This document shows positions 1 through 12,154 of a DNA stretch of 64,000 nucleotides, piece by piece. The DNA is from Salvator merianae. Taxonomy: Eukaryota > Chordata > Lepidosauria > Squamata > Teiidae. The notes under the pieces are model-generated. The model worked only from the letters and a program-made list of their open reading frames with translations. It made no database searches and was not told where the DNA came from. How positions within the stretch are numbered: position 1 is the first letter of the stretch; each line of letters starts with the position of its first letter. Where the stretch lies: positions 9,254,147-9,318,146 of the forward strand of contig QVOM02000103.1 in NCBI GenBank assembly GCA_003586115.2, written 5' to 3'. The position numbers and the translations under genes were made by a program.

Positions 1-1156
1 ACAATTTCCATTTATTTTATGCTCACTTTATGGTAACCTGCCCTGAGATCTTAGAGTATAGCACTGGAACAGGACAGTGGAATGACACAGTCTGTCCTTT
101 CTATCTGCCCTACAATGTATCAGGGACGCTGGATTCCTTCTTCACCTGTGACCCAGACAGCCTTTCCATCACAGGCTGCAGGAAGAAGATAGGCTGGCAC
201 TGTGGAACTTCTCCATCTGCCCTATAGCAGACCAGCAACACTGAAACCCCTCCCCAGCTACCAGTGGTATTTGGGGGCTCTTCATCTGCCTGCAATAGAC
301 CTACCCTACTAATTAGTTCCCCCATTCCCTCCTGGTCCACTTTTCCACATGCATTATGTCTTTTTATTACAAGCCTGAGGGCAGGGACGTGTCTGTCATG
401 AAATACTGTAAACAGCTCTGAGAGTATTTTTAGACTTAAGGGCAGCATATACATAAATCAAAACTGAATGCAAACACACATAAATAAACCATAAAACGTC
501 CCAGGAAACTCCATGGGCTTAGTATGCAGGCTAGCATTGTGGGTCAGGAGAAGCAGGGAGGCTGTGTGTTGGACGCTTTAGTTCCATCTGTCAACCCAGT
601 TACCAGTGAACATCATTCAGATACCTGATTTGGGTAGGCCCAACCGTGAGGTCTCCAAGCCCACCGTTCCTATTCAATGCCACCGCCACGTCTTCTCCAT
701 GGCTTAATTTGCATTGCCACTCGTAGGAATATCAGCTGAGTTCTGAAAAGCCCAAGATGTCTTAGGATTGAGGTTAATAATTTATTTAAATCTGATAAGT
801 ATGCCTGCTGCTTAGTTTCACATGTCTACCAGTTAGATTTTGACTCTGAACTTCCACTATTTCTGATCCACTTATAGACTTCACACACCATCCTCCCTGT
901 GGATTTCTCTGGATTGTTTATTGTACAAGCACATGTAGAAAGATAAGTTTTCAAACTCAAAGCTCATACATAAAATATCACTCTTTATATGGCACATAGG
1001 TTTAGGTCTAGGTCTCAAAGCCCATATTCCCATTATTTATATATTCCCCTAACACTCCACATTACCCCACATGATTCAAGTACCCAATTTAAAGGCTTTG
1101 CCAACACCTTGTCACAAGTATTAGATAAGAATTATTCCCAGCTGATAAGAGTCAGA
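1..1156. other. No gene seen; LINE 3'-tail remnant
   Basis: Short chance frames only. Bases about 320-490 (agcctgagggcagggac, then gtaaacagctctgag and a run ending near cataaat) resemble the 3' end of an L2/CR1-type LINE on the + strand. The rest is unassigned. Confidence 0.35.
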
Positions 1157-1804
1157 GGTCCTTTCTGCACTTACCTGCGGTTGGAATAGCATGACCCACT
1201 GATTTGACCATGGGAAGGCATGGACTGGATCAGTACCTTCTGCATCGATGACACTGATCCTGATCAGCCCATGCTGCAGCCTCAGAAATTTGTGTGAACT
1301 TCATAGCTGCACCCACACATCTCTGAATGCTAGAAACAAATGTTCCTGGCCTTGTGGCCTCTGGGGGATGCTTTTCAGTGGCACGTTATGGTAAACTGCT
1401 GAAATGCACCCCCAAGTAGTCCTGAACACCAGAGACATGGCTTCTTCATGCCTCCCATGTTCTGGATCAGGGCCACTGGTCTGTTGTGTTTATTAATGAT
1501 TTACTAATGATCCATATTAAGACCTCCCTTAATCTGGATCAGGTTCCATCTAAAGCGATACCAGCGGGAGATGGGACCTCCTAGATCTGTATTAACATAC
1601 AGATCTGGAGGCCTAGATGCAAACTACATGGGTGGCTGCAAAGCTTGCACAAACTTCTGAAGCTGCGGTGTGGGCTGATCTGGATCAGCATCATTGCTGC
1701 AGATGGTACTGATCCAGCCCATGCCTTCATGTGGTTGGAATCAGTGGGTCGGGCTATTCAGACCCACTGAACCTGTCTAAAAGCAGGCATGTGCAGAAGG
1801 GGTC
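1157..1804. mobile_element. Foldback MITE with 3-bp duplication AGA
   Basis: The ends read GGTCCTTTCTGCACTTACC and, inverted, GACCCCTTCTGCACATGCC. The triplet AGA flanks both sides (1154-1156, 1805-1807). Long inner arms also pair: about 1196-1280 matches the reverse complement of about 1665-1748 at roughly 80%, so the element can fold into a long hairpin. It has no coding capacity. A 3-bp duplication suggests a PIF/Harbinger-type mobiliser. Confidence 0.75.
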
Positions 1805-1807
1805 AGA

Positions 1808-3520
1808 GATGGATACTGCAAGCTAACAAGTTCAAGACCAAGACCTCACATTTTCTCTATCCACAGGTTGCTGAAACCCTTCCCAACCCAATGCAATAAG
1901 AACAGCATTTAGTAGTCATAGCCAACTAAAGTTGGATCTGCATGGGACATTTAGGTTGGTGTGGGATCACAGTGGCCACATTCCGACACAGCATTTAGTC
2001 AGTTTACAGGCCATCTTCAGTTCCCGCTGGCCCAACATGATCTTGCCGTTCTGTAATTTTCTGGACTAAATTGGCGAAATATGGACTAGTTTATATTTGG
2101 ATTTAATGAGTTCTCAAGCCGTTCCAGATCGCTAGCCTGCTTTACTGTCCGATGTGAGAACAGGGAAGGAGACTATTTGGGAGGGACCATATTTGGGGTG
2201 GGTGGAGGGTGCAGAGGTAGGGATCCTCATTTCATGCCATCCAATGACAGACTTTGTGGGTGGGCAGGAAGCGTAGTAGGTTCTTCTGCCTCCATTATCC
2301 CCCCTTCCGTCACTGCCAGGGGAAAAAGAAAACCATCCTCCTTTTTCCTTCACTAAGCTGCAGTCCTTTCTCTGTCTCTTTATCCCCCATTCGACACTGC
2401 CAGGAAGAAATTAAAGACTTCCTCCACTTCTGTCTTCTGATTAAACCAAAAAAGAAACTGCACCTGTTTGGGGTTGCAGTCCTCTTGCCCCAACAAATAA
2501 CCTGCTCAAAATCAGTTTTGCCGTCGACAGCACACAGCTACACAGTGGGGACACAAGCCTCTGCAGATGTCTTGGAGAGAGATGAGGCAGAGTCCATTTG
2601 CTGGCCATGAACTGTACTATCATGATAATAGAGCCCCCGCACATTACCTCCCCATGTTTCCCCTTCTTCACGGATCTCTCCCTGCTTTTGTGCTACTTTT
2701 AATTTGCGCAATTGCACAAAAGTGCACTTGCAAGGGAGCAGAAATCACCATCTGCCCTTTAAAAAGCCTAATTGTGCAGTACACATGGTTTTAAAGTTCT
2801 GCTTGTCTATAGAGGCTGTAGGGGGGAGTAATGCTGCCAAGTGAATCCATGTTCTGAGGCAGCAGCGGGGACATACAGAGAACAGAGCTTGATTTTCCTG
2901 CCCCTGTTAAATCAAGATTTGAACATTGGGACTGCAGCCAATCACTGACTGCACAAGGAGGAGAATTTGACAAGGGGTGGAGGCAGAAAAGGTACTGTTT
3001 CTCCGTGCCAAGCACGGGAAACATCTGTATGAGAATGAGCAAGTATGAATTGAGTTTGTGTTAAAATGTAACTGTGGGAATGATCAGAAGATGAATTCAG
3101 TCCTCGTACTCTTCTCATACGGATTAAATTTATGATGTCGAATCGCAGCCAGTGAAAGCTCTCTTGCTGCACATTAGTGTGCCCAAAGATTCTCCCTAGA
3201 AGGGAGGATTCAGATGATCCTGCACCCTGAGAGCTCTTGTGCTGTAACCCTTCTATAGATTACTCTACCTTTAAACCTCTAGGGAGATACTGAGAACACT
3301 CCCAGTGATTTAAGTGGGGGCACAGCATTTGGACTTACCTGGTCAGTCGCTGTCCTTTGCTGAGCACAGGAAAATGGCCAGTCTTCATGACCACTTCTTG
3401 TGTTCACTGAAGGAGCCCCTGGATGGAAGCACTGAACTGGGGAACAAAGATTTTCTATTTCCCCTTGCTCAGAGTGCAAACACCTGGATCAACAAGAGGA
3501 CTAACAAAGATCACTCTTAA
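1808..3520. other. No feature recognised
   Basis: Unique-looking sequence with only short frames. Two loosely similar pyrimidine-rich stretches with cactgccagg occur at about 2290-2330 and 2370-2410. No splice-bounded exon or known repeat is seen. Confidence 0.4.
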
Positions 3521-4065
3521 GGCCTTTCTGCACTTACCTTAGATCTGTATTTGTTCACCTGTAAGCCTCTCTGGGGCCTCTTGTTTCTCCATGCTGGTGA
3601 TGACTAGAGAGACCCCACTTCCTGCTAGTACCATCTGTCAGAATCAGATAGATCATGATCCAGATCAGACGGTTCCTGATCTGGATCACCATGGACTTGA
3701 TTTGTCAGGCCCACTGACATACTAGTCAGAGGTAATCTGGATCATGGAGGCATGCAGAGGCCACATGCCTCCATGTTCCAGTTTACTAGGAAACCCATTT
3801 CGGTGGTCCATCAAAATGTGCCACCGAAATGTGTTCTCCAGGAGCTCCAATGGCCAGGAACATTCATTCCTGGCCATTGGGGCTTGTGAAGGCCAGCTTT
3901 GAAGCCTGTATGAGCTTGGTAGCTGGTTCTGAAGCTGGTCTGAAACATGCCATCATCATGCAGCTGCATTTGTTCCAGTCAACACAATCTATCCCAGCCT
4001 TAGGACAGATTGCTTGTTCCAAACCTGCTGATCTGGATCACCAGGAGGTATGTGCCGGAAGACCC
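3521..4065. mobile_element. MITE related to the 1157-1804 element, duplication TTA
   Basis: The left end is GGCCTTTCTGCACTTACC. The right end, inverted, is GGGTCTTCCGGCACATACC. TTA flanks both sides (3518-3520, 4066-4068). Internal blocks such as gatctggatca are shared with the element at 1157. Non-coding. Confidence 0.65.
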
Positions 4066-4329
4066 TTAGAACAAACTTTATTTACTGCATTCACTCCACC
4101 CATTGTGCAGAAGTTTGGAGAGTGCCATGGGTGTGGCATTCAAATTCACCAGCCCTCATCAGGCCCTGAGCCTCTGCTGCTGACCCTAGGAGCAACTTCC
4201 CCATAAGCCCTGAAACAACTCTTGGGGCACCTACAGAAGCTGTGACTCTCCTACCCCTTGTGCGGATGCAAGGAAGAAAAAGGAACAATTAATCTGCCAA
4301 ATTTCCTAGACTTTGTCTGGAGCAACAGC

Positions 4330-4475
4330 TTCCCTACCCCCTTTAGGTACTTTGATTTGTTGTTCCAATCATTTCATTTTTAATTGTGTTTTATTTTTGA
4401 TGTACTTGATTTTATTTTAGCCTGTCCTGAGGCCCCTGGGAATAGGGTAGAATAGAATGCAAATAAACAAATGAA
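4330..4475 (+). mobile_element. L2/CR1-type LINE 3' tail
   Basis: A T-rich run leads to tttattttagcctgtcctga, then ggaatagggtagaatagaatg and an (AAATA)-like tail. This matches the recurrent 3' end of L2-like LINEs seen four times in this window. 5'-truncated. Confidence 0.5.
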
Positions 4476-6303
4476 TACATTTTCACACCAGTCACTCCTC
4501 TAATGGACCAGAAATATGGGTGGATACTGGCCATTTTTTTGGTCAATCAGAGAACCAACCAGTGCCAAACAGCGCAACTGCAAGAAGGGTTCCCCTTACT
4601 GCTGTGTCTGGGTTTTGCATTGGGCAAATAGCATTTTGATGTTGTACTGCTTGTCCCAGCAGCAGGAGCAGGGGGTCTTTCCCCAGTTCCCAGCCCTTTT
4701 GAGGGGCACATCAATAAGTCAGCACTCCCAGAAACTGTCAACCTGCAGACATGTAGCACTGCCGCTATACATGACTTTGATGTTTCATAAAGTAAATCTG
4801 ATCTGAGGATTATTCCCTGCTAAAAATTAAAACTAGCACTACTGTTGAAGCTTAAACGTCATTGCCAACATTTACATAATAACAATTATAATCACTACAC
4901 ACATTAAGGTCATTTCCACATTTGCAGGGATTGAATCACACCAGATGGAAATGTTCCTACAGGAAGAGTTCCCTGCTGGAGTGATCCAGTTGTCCTAGAA
5001 CAAGACCATCCATACTTTGGGCTGCTGTTACAGGGTGGCCCCAGAACCATCCCACACCATTTCATGGCCTCAGAGTCCATTTTCAGCCACATGGTACACT
5101 TCCAAAATGAGTCCCCCTGCTAAGGCTTTACCCTTCTGCATGCCTTCCTGTTACATTCCAGGGGGCCGTGGTCCACCAGTAGATCTTTTAAAAAAGGTCT
5201 ACCAGTATCCTGGCCTAGATGGCCATTTTAGCTGCCTAGACTGGACTAGAATCCATCCAGTGCAGACAGAATGGCCTAAAAGGGACTATGGTCGTGACCT
5301 CTCTAGGCCAGAGTGCAGAAGAGAGAGGCTCAGAAGTGGGCTTGGCCTGACACTCTAAAAATAGCTTAGAGGTGGTAGCTTGTGGGTGCTGGTGTTTCCA
5401 TCTCACCTCTAATCTGCATTAAAGGCCAGAGGATGTATTTTGGAAGAGCATTTTCTGTGCTTTAATGTAGATTAGAGACATCTAGTTTCGGGCTCCTGGA
5501 TCCAGTAATGCTTCTGTTTTCTCCATCGTCTTCCCTTGTCTTTTCTTCCCTATCATTTTCTTGATTTCATTAGGATGTAGCAGGCACTATTTTGCTATTA
5601 ATTCTCTATTGTATTCTCTACTGCCATGAAGTGAACAAAATACTTAACAGCGGTAGAAGCTACCACACACATGCCATTAAACATTTCTGAAATTATTGTG
5701 GAATTGCGCCATATTTCCTGTTTGTGGTATTTCTTCCTAGGCCAGCCAGAACATATGCTTTGATCCTTTACTGTATCATGAATAATCAGATATAAAGACA
5801 GAGGTAGTAATTATTTCATTAAGTTTCATAACTGTACCTGTTTAACTCATGGTTTTAAATAAACCAGTTTTACTTCCTAAATCTTTTTTTTTTTTCAGAA
5901 AACATCACTTTGGATTTATCAAAACTAATATGAAGGGACTTTTTAGTACAATAGACCTTGCTATAAATGTTTTGTAATTTGCAATTTATCTCCTTTGACA
6001 TTTTTATTTTTCTCAGCTGGGGCTTTGGAATGTAATAAACCTGATTGATTGAGCAATGTCAACTTTATAAGGCCTTATGAGGAAATGTGGCTATTAGGTG
6101 TGGAAAGAGAGATCATGACAGCCCTGCTTCATGACAGAGTAAGAACAAGGGTCTCAGCTGCAGCCCTCCAGATGTCCCAGGCCTGCCCCAGAATGGCTAA
6201 GCTGGCACAGAGTAATGGGAGGTGTCATACAGGGTCATCTGGAGGCTGCAGGTGAGCATTCTATTCAGCAGACAGCTTGGGGCAAAAATTGGGCAGTGGC
6301 TAT
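4476..6303. other. No feature recognised
   Basis: Short chance frames. The region from about 5560 on is AT-rich and may contain old, unclassifiable repeats. No gene evidence. Confidence 0.4.
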
Positions 6304-6580
6304 GGGCCTGTTCACACTGATATACTTATGAATGTCTGCATGCTCACTAGCACAGTACATCTGCACTCTGCAGTGGCCTCAGTGTGCAGCAGCATCTGCA
6401 GATGCTCCTGAATGCTACTAACTGTGGATAGCTAAAATGCTGTCCACAGCTTGACCGGAAGCAGCTGGGCTGCTCCTGGTCAGCACCGCTGCAGAACTGC
6501 ACACTGCATCCCCGGTCACAATGGCAGTGGCTTGATATTTCTGCAGCGGTTGTCATGGTGGTCAGGCCAGCATCCACAGT
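6304..6580. mobile_element. MITE of the GGGCCTGTTCACAC family, right end lost
   Basis: Starts GGGCCTGTTCACACTGA and carries the internal blocks of the family (agcttgaccggaagcagctgg, gctgctcctggtcagc). It breaks off at a short TATACAG repeat (about 6578-6608) that leads into a BovB fragment. Confidence 0.6.
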
Positions 6581-6605
6581 GCGTATACAGTATATACAGT
6601 ATACA

Positions 6606-6944
6606 GTTCTAAGGTGGTATTGCTACACAGGTATATTGACACTTGCTTCTTGGTATACCTGGATGGCATACTAAAAAGCAGAGATAACACCTTGCCAACA
6701 AAATTTTGTATATACAAAACTATGGTTTTGCCAGTAGTAATGTATGGCTGTGAAAGTTGGGCCATAAGGAAGACTGAGCACTAAAGAATCAACACTCTGA
6801 ACTGTGGTGCTGGAGAAGACTTTAAGAGTCCCTTGGACTGCAAGGAGATCAAATCAGTCAATATGAAAGGAAATCAACCCTGACTGTTCACTAGAAGAAC
6901 AAATACTAAAGCTGAAGTTCAGATACTTTGGCCACATAATGAGA
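6606..6944 (+). mobile_element. BovB (RTE) LINE fragment, ORF2 C-terminal part
   Basis: Translated with frameshifts, it gives BovB-like blocks: LANKILYIQNYG, then VMYGCESWAIRKTE, then GEDFKSPLDCKEIKSVN and FGHIMRR-like ends. These match the conserved BovB run YGCESWTVKK...LLRVPWTARRSNQSIL. Heavily decayed. BovB is common in squamates. Confidence 0.75.
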
Positions 6945-7263
6945 AGACATTGGAAGTATCCCTAACAACAAGGGGAAGCATTTTTTTCACCCAGAGGGTC
7001 ATCGGTCTATGGAATTTATTACCAGAAGAGATGGTGACAGCCATCAGCCTAGATAGCTTTAAGAAAGGACTGGACAGGTTCATGGAGGTCAGGTATATCA
7101 ATGGCTACTAGAATGGATGCCTAGGTACTGCCTCCAGGGTGGAGAGACAGGCAGGATGCCTCAAAAGGCCATTTGCAGGGAATCAAGAGCAAGTGAAGGT
7201 TTTGCATTCATCTTCTGCTTGAGAATGCCCAGAAGGAATTGATGGGTGACTGTATGAGACTTG

Positions 7264-8170
7264 GAGTCTGTTTGCACTTAACTCATAGTGAACAATCAGA
7301 CTCTCACTGGACAGGCCTGTCCACACGCTGCTGCATCCCAGAACACTTCCAACTGCTCCCAGATGTTACAACTGTGGACAATAAAACTGCTGTCCATAGC
7401 TTGACTGGAGCAGCTAGATCACTTCCAGATGTTGGGCCTGTTGGCACTACAGCGGTAGACCGTTCTTAAGCGCTAGCTGGAACGGAGGCTTCGCACTGCT
7501 GCAGGCGCGCGCCTCACCCGATCCGAACCACATCGTACCTGATTCGTACCTGATCCTGGTTAAGGCCAGACAAGTAAAAGCTTGTCTTCATTCCGACTTG
7601 CGCGATGGAGTGGAAATCGGGGTAGGTGCTTTCGCACTCCCATCCGCGTTTGAAATGGCGGTGGGGCTTGGCTGGCGCAGCTGCGCATGCGTGGTCCCGA
7701 GCTTCATACCCCGGTCCGGAGCTTCGTGCCCGGGATAGCCCTTTGGGCACGGCAGCCTAGCTGCTGTTACAAAGCCGGCTCCGTAAGGAGCCCTCTGGTT
7801 ATGAAGCGGAGCTCGATGGTATGGAGTGCGGTACCTAACTAGCAGATGCCATCCGCACCGTTCCCTCTGCTGGTCGGCTTCGGGTCCGTTCCTCTGGCTG
7901 GGAGTGCGAATGGCAGCCAACGTTCTCCAACCTCTCCGGTCCAAAGCCAACTACTGGGAACAGTCTACCGAGCTCAGTGCGAACAGGCCTGTTGTCACAG
8001 CCATTGTTATGGCAATCCAGCCTGCCCTGGTTGGGCTATCCACACTTCAAGTGCTGGTCGTCGAGTTTGGGCCTTTTCCAGCCCTTGAGTACAGATGACC
8101 ACCTCTATGCCTGATCCTTACCGGCCTGATATTGTTATACCATGCGAGGCCAGCAAGCATGAACAGGCCC
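7264..8170. mobile_element. Outer MITE inserted in CR1 (itself interrupted)
   Basis: The left part (gtctgtttgcactta..., 7264-7430) and right part (7991-8170, ending gaacaggccc) align with the two halves of the intact copy at 22293-22756, sharing for example tttgggccttttccagccctt near the right end. The inner insertion lies at 7434-7990. No clear duplication survives for this outer element. Confidence 0.65.
7434..7990. mobile_element. Inner MITE, GC- and CpG-rich, duplication GTT
   Basis: The ends are GGGCCTGTTGGCACTACAGC and, inverted, AGGCCTGTTCGCACTGAGC, with paired sub-terminal blocks (ggtagaccgttc / gaacagtctacc). GTT flanks both sides (7431-7433, 7991-7993). It is much richer in CpG than other copies, which suggests a younger insertion or a different subfamily. 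The open frames inside are not conserved. Confidence 0.75.
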
Positions 8171-8346
8171 AAGGATGCTGGACTAGATGGACTGTGGCCT
8201 GATCCTGCAGAACTGCTCTTATGTTCTTATGTTCTGAGAAGCAATTGCAGAATCTTGTTTATTTCCTGCATTGCCTCTTGCCATCTAGAGGCAGCCATAG
8301 ATGGTCACAGGTTTGATTGCTGCTTCTCCTCAGAGCAGTTTCACAA

Positions 8347-8480
8347 CCAGGGTGCCTCCAGATGCTGCTCCACTACAGTTCCCATAATTCCTAGCCAGCA
8401 TGGTCAGTGTTCAGAAATGATTCGGAAGATGATGGGAATTGTAGTATAACATCTGAAGGTATCCAGGTTGGGAAACATTG
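8347..8480. repeat. Small inverted-repeat element (cctccagatgctgctccac)
   Basis: Arms ggtgcctccagatgctgctc...actacagttcccat and, inverted, atgggaattgtagtataacatctgaaggtatcc face each other around a short loop. The same foldback type recurs decayed at 53360-53482. This is a common dispersed squamate repeat; its class is not clear from sequence. Confidence 0.6.
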
Positions 8481-8499
8481 TCCTAGAGGAAGGTAATTC

Positions 8500-8600
8500 C
8501 AATCTACCTCTGTATCTGCCAAAAAATCTTCATGAATGTGTCCTTGTAGTTATTAGGAGCCGACCCTGACTCTATGGCACCTAACATCAACAAAAAGTGA
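8500..8600 (+). mobile_element. SINE 3' tail fragment
   Basis: The sequence agttattaggagccgaccctg, then actctatggcacctaacatc and a caac-like end, resembles the RTE/BovB-type tail of squamate SINEs (the agtcg...gactc palindrome followed by ggcacctaacaac). The 5' tRNA-like part is absent. Confidence 0.45.
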
Positions 8601-10590
8601 GATCACAAAATAATGGGGAAAAATGTATAATGTTTAATGAGAGAAAAAAGATGATAAGCAGAAAAAGATAACTTGCAAACAACGTTTTTACTATTACTGG
8701 AAGGCCAAAGAATCGAGATAAATTATGGAAATAAAAGCTGTTAGGCCTGTTTAATAACTTCCTTAGTATTAAATAGTTTAATAGCTATTTAATAACTGTT
8801 TAATAACTTCCTTAGCATTTTCAAAGACTTCTTTCTAACCCTGTTATATGACCATTTAATTATAGACATTTATGTGCTGTCATAACTCTATTGATCCCGG
8901 GAGACAAGTTTCTCCTCCTCCTCTTGGTCTTGTGAACAGATTTCCATGCACAATGCAGATTAAGTCAGAACATCATCAAGCATGTATCAAGGTCTGTCAA
9001 GAACCACATCCTTGACAGAAGTTTTGCAATTCCATTTCAACTAATTGCCACAGCAAAGTTTTCCAGCAGAAGCACTGAGGGACCTTGGGTCAGTCCCTTT
9101 ACTCTTGCCTAATTTACCTTACCATGTTGGGCTCTTCAGACAGAATGCAGGATACGAATGCAACCAATCAGTTATGGTGACATGTTTATGGGATAATCTA
9201 GCACTGATTTATAGGTTAAAACTAATTTGTCATTGCAGCAGATGGCTATCCCTCAGTTCTTACTGGTTGGTTTCTATCTTTCTACTCCAAAAACAGTATA
9301 GTTGGCAAAGTTTTTATCAGGCTTCTTAAGTATAGAAGGCTCCATTTCAATAGCTATTGGAGAGCAATCAGAAACAAGATCCATATCTAACAGGATCTGC
9401 CCCTGCCTCTCGTGGTGATGCTTTAATTAGAGTGCCACCAAAAACAGCATTCTGTTGCAATCTATGTCTATACACCTGATACTTGCTCTCATTGCAGCTG
9501 CGGTAGTTTCTTTCTCTGGCTGAAGTGTCACTTGCTATGGGCCATTTCCTGGCTCTGAAAAGGCAGAACCATGGCCAAAGATTGTGCCAATGGACTGAGA
9601 AGGTCCACTCGAGCGGTGGCATGACAGCAAAATGATCACTGGAAGAAGAGTGTAAGTGCTCAGGAAGCACTTACGTTGCTACTTCAGCCACAAAGACTCA
9701 GGGCTGAGAAGTCCTCTGCCTTCAAGGCCGAGTTACAGCTTTGTAAGGTTGTCATGCAGATCCTGCCTCTGTTCATCTGAATCTTCCATGTTACAACTTA
9801 AAACCACTTTTTTGCCAGTCCTTGCACCACTACCCCCATTCCCATGACAATTACTGTACACTATTTGTATGTAGAGCATTTTTAAAATACTTCTGATAAA
9901 AAGAAAGATTATTATTGGAATTACAAACTACAAAGCTAAATGCTTTAGAGGCATTTTTTGCTTTTGCCCACAAAAGGTTAAGCAGCAAGGATAACAAAAG
10001 TTAGAAACTTTTCCAAACAGTAAAATGCTTATAGGTTTTCACTCTGACAGGATTTATTAGGAGGTTGGATTGCTGATCCTTTTGCATTGGGCCCTATAGC
10101 CCCCTCCCCTCTTTCTATAAATTCACTTGCAGTCACAGAGAAATTCTGCTTACAGGATATTTGAACATGGGACAAAATGAAGTGCCAGATATCTGCCACC
10201 TTAATCTGCACCAACAGAGGCAAATGTTTGTAATGGACCCAGCAATACCACTTGTGAGCTACTGCTGTAATAATGACCTCTGGTTTGCCATGGTTCTCTA
10301 TATTATCTGGATGATTTCCCTGCAAAAACCACATTGCCATGGGGGGAGGAAGGCACTCTGGCAACTTTATGTTTGTAAGATGTTTCCAAGGACTTGCAAA
10401 TGAGAAAGATGGAGAAGAATGACTGGCAGTAGTAAATATTTTAAAAGGTTACTACTGACAAGGAAGGGATGACTTTAGTGTATAAAATAGTGAAATGCCT
10501 TTGTTCTCTTGGTTTCTTATCAAGCACTGTGGCCGCTATTGTAGCCATGATGCCTGTTCTTCACTAAAGTAGTTTCATCATTGATGCCAT
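8601..10590. other. No feature recognised
   Basis: AT-rich to about 9050, then mixed composition. Frames of up to 111 codons have no family motifs and no splice context. Nothing supportable. Confidence 0.4.
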
Positions 10591-11075
10591 GGGCCTGTTC
10601 GCACTTGATGCTAGCAAGCTTCAAGAATGCTTGCTAGTCAAGTGCACCCACACCTTGGGGAGGTACAAGTGACTGGAAGCAGGCTATAGCCACTCCCAAT
10701 TGTTACTACCTGTGAAGCACTAGTCTGCATTCCACAACCTTACCAGGAGCTGATATCCAGTTTCCAGTAAGGTGCATTTGCACTTACTTGGACTCTTGGC
10801 ATCCAGGCCTGTGTGATCGCCCAATTGCAACTGGCTCGTTGTGCCTGCACACTGCACAGGCCTGCTGTTCACCATGGCAGCAGCTGGCCGCTTCCCAGCC
10901 ACTGCCATGTTAAGGACTGGGTAAAGCTACTGGCATTCGCACTGTGAATGCCGGTAGCCTGGTTCAGGTAAGTAATTAGGACCCCACAGTGCAGGCAGTG
11001 TCCACGCTGCATGGTCTGTTTCACCTTAAAATGAGACAATTATCCCATTCTAAGGTGGAAAGTGCAAAAAGGCCC
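10591..11075. mobile_element. MITE, duplication CAT
   Basis: Left end GGGCCTGTTCGCACTTGATG; right end AGTGCAAAAAGGCCC. CAT flanks both sides (10588-10590, 11076-11078). Just inside the left end is a tandem, partly palindromic block (gctagcaagcttcaagaatgcttgctagt). The body shares catggcagcagctgg and cactgccatg with the copies at 17740 and 18724. Confidence 0.8.
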
Positions 11076-11165
11076 CATGTTTCTAGTAACCTCTGAGGAG
11101 TCTCAGGCTGATGCTCTTACCCCTGCCCTTCTTAAGCAACAGACTGGCTCATGGAGGCACCATAA

Positions 11166-11733
11166 GGCCATGGTCACACCTCATATTTTTTGAAGAAAGA
11201 GGCCAGATTAAGTCCTTGGAAACCAGTTGCTAAGTTGCATTACTGATTTTTCCAAGGACTTTCCTGCTTGGAATGGGATTATCCTAAATTCAGATAATCC
11301 CAGCACTGAGTCTATTTCAGCAAGAAATGGACCCAGACAGGCCACCTCCCATTGCCCTCACAAAGCCCACCACCACCTTGACTGCCTTCTGCCACCTCTG
11401 ATGCCTCCTGCCATCTCCCACCACACCCCAAAGCCCCTCCCGCTTCCCACCACACCCCCATGCCCCCTATGTCCGCTGCGAACACGGCTGCAGCTGCCTC
11501 CCGCCATCCCCCACTATTCCTGCCACCTCCCTCAGCCTCTCCAATGCCCCCAGCCACTTCCCCCCCAAAGCTCCCTACTGCCTCCCACCACCATCCTGAG
11601 CCCCCTTCCCCCCTGCTGCTGCTGTTGCAGTGGTGGCATGGTAAGATGTGACCAGGCTGGAAGAGGCCCAAAATGGCTTCACTCCCCTGTCTGTCCCAAG
11701 GATGGACTAAAATGTAAATATGTGACCGCAACC
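11166..11733. mobile_element. MITE with GGCCATGGTCAC ends, duplication TAA
   Basis: Left end GGCCATGGTCACACC; right end, inverted, GGTTGCGGTCAC. TAA flanks both sides (11163-11165, 11734-11736), fitting a PIF/Harbinger TWA target. The interior is a striking C-rich tract (about 11380-11620) of ccacc, gcccc and cctcc units, which creates long but meaningless Pro-rich or Gly-rich frames on both strands. A relative is at 39851-40606. Confidence 0.65.
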
Positions 11734-11869
11734 TAAGAGAGGGAAGACACGGTAGTGAGGCAAAAGCCTCTATTTTATCTGCCCGTATCAGTAATTGCAG
11801 TGATACTGCCCTCTCCATGCAGGTCCAGTGTATAAATCAGTTCTGTCCAGGGGCACGTAAAGAAACAAC

Positions 11870-12020
11870 TTCCCCTCTGATGTGTGTTTAGACACATAGT
11901 GAAAATGCATCTCTTTAAGTTAGCCTTTGGCTGAAGAAACAGCTTCCTGTCCCCTTTCATTCCTTGCGTTTTTTTAACTGGATTTATTGTAACCCACCCT
12001 GAGGTCTCTTGGAATAGTAT
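11870..12020 (+). mobile_element. L2-type LINE 3' tail
   Basis: A run aaaatgcatctctttaagttagc is followed by tttattgtaacccaccctgag, then ggaatagtatgggacatacat. This is the typical 3' end, 5'-truncated. A TACACA-like microsatellite follows. Confidence 0.5.
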
Positions 12021-12154
12021 GGGACATACATACACACATACAAACATAAGCACATCTTCTGAGACCTCCTTCTCCTTCTCCAGATGTGGCAAGAACTGTG
12101 CCAGGTGAAACAATGCAGAACTAATTGAGGTGAACTTAGCTAGAAAAGTGTTTT

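Larger units (their letters stand above)
6958..8236 (+). mobile_element. CR1-type LINE 3' end, split by nested MITEs
   Basis: The 5' portion (6958-7263) reads through the end of CR1 ORF2: FFTQRVIGLWNLLPEEM, then KGLDRFMEVRYINGY. The 3' portion (8171-8236) is the untranslated tail (gctggactagatggactgtgg) ending in the ttatgttc repeat that marks CR1 termini. Bases 7264-8170 are an insertion. The same 3' end occurs inverted at 28.2-28.5 kb. Confidence 0.8.

Noticed and set aside
11227..11818. Overlapping 169- and 168-codon frames on opposite strands
   Set aside because: Both are by-products of a C-rich tract within a MITE.
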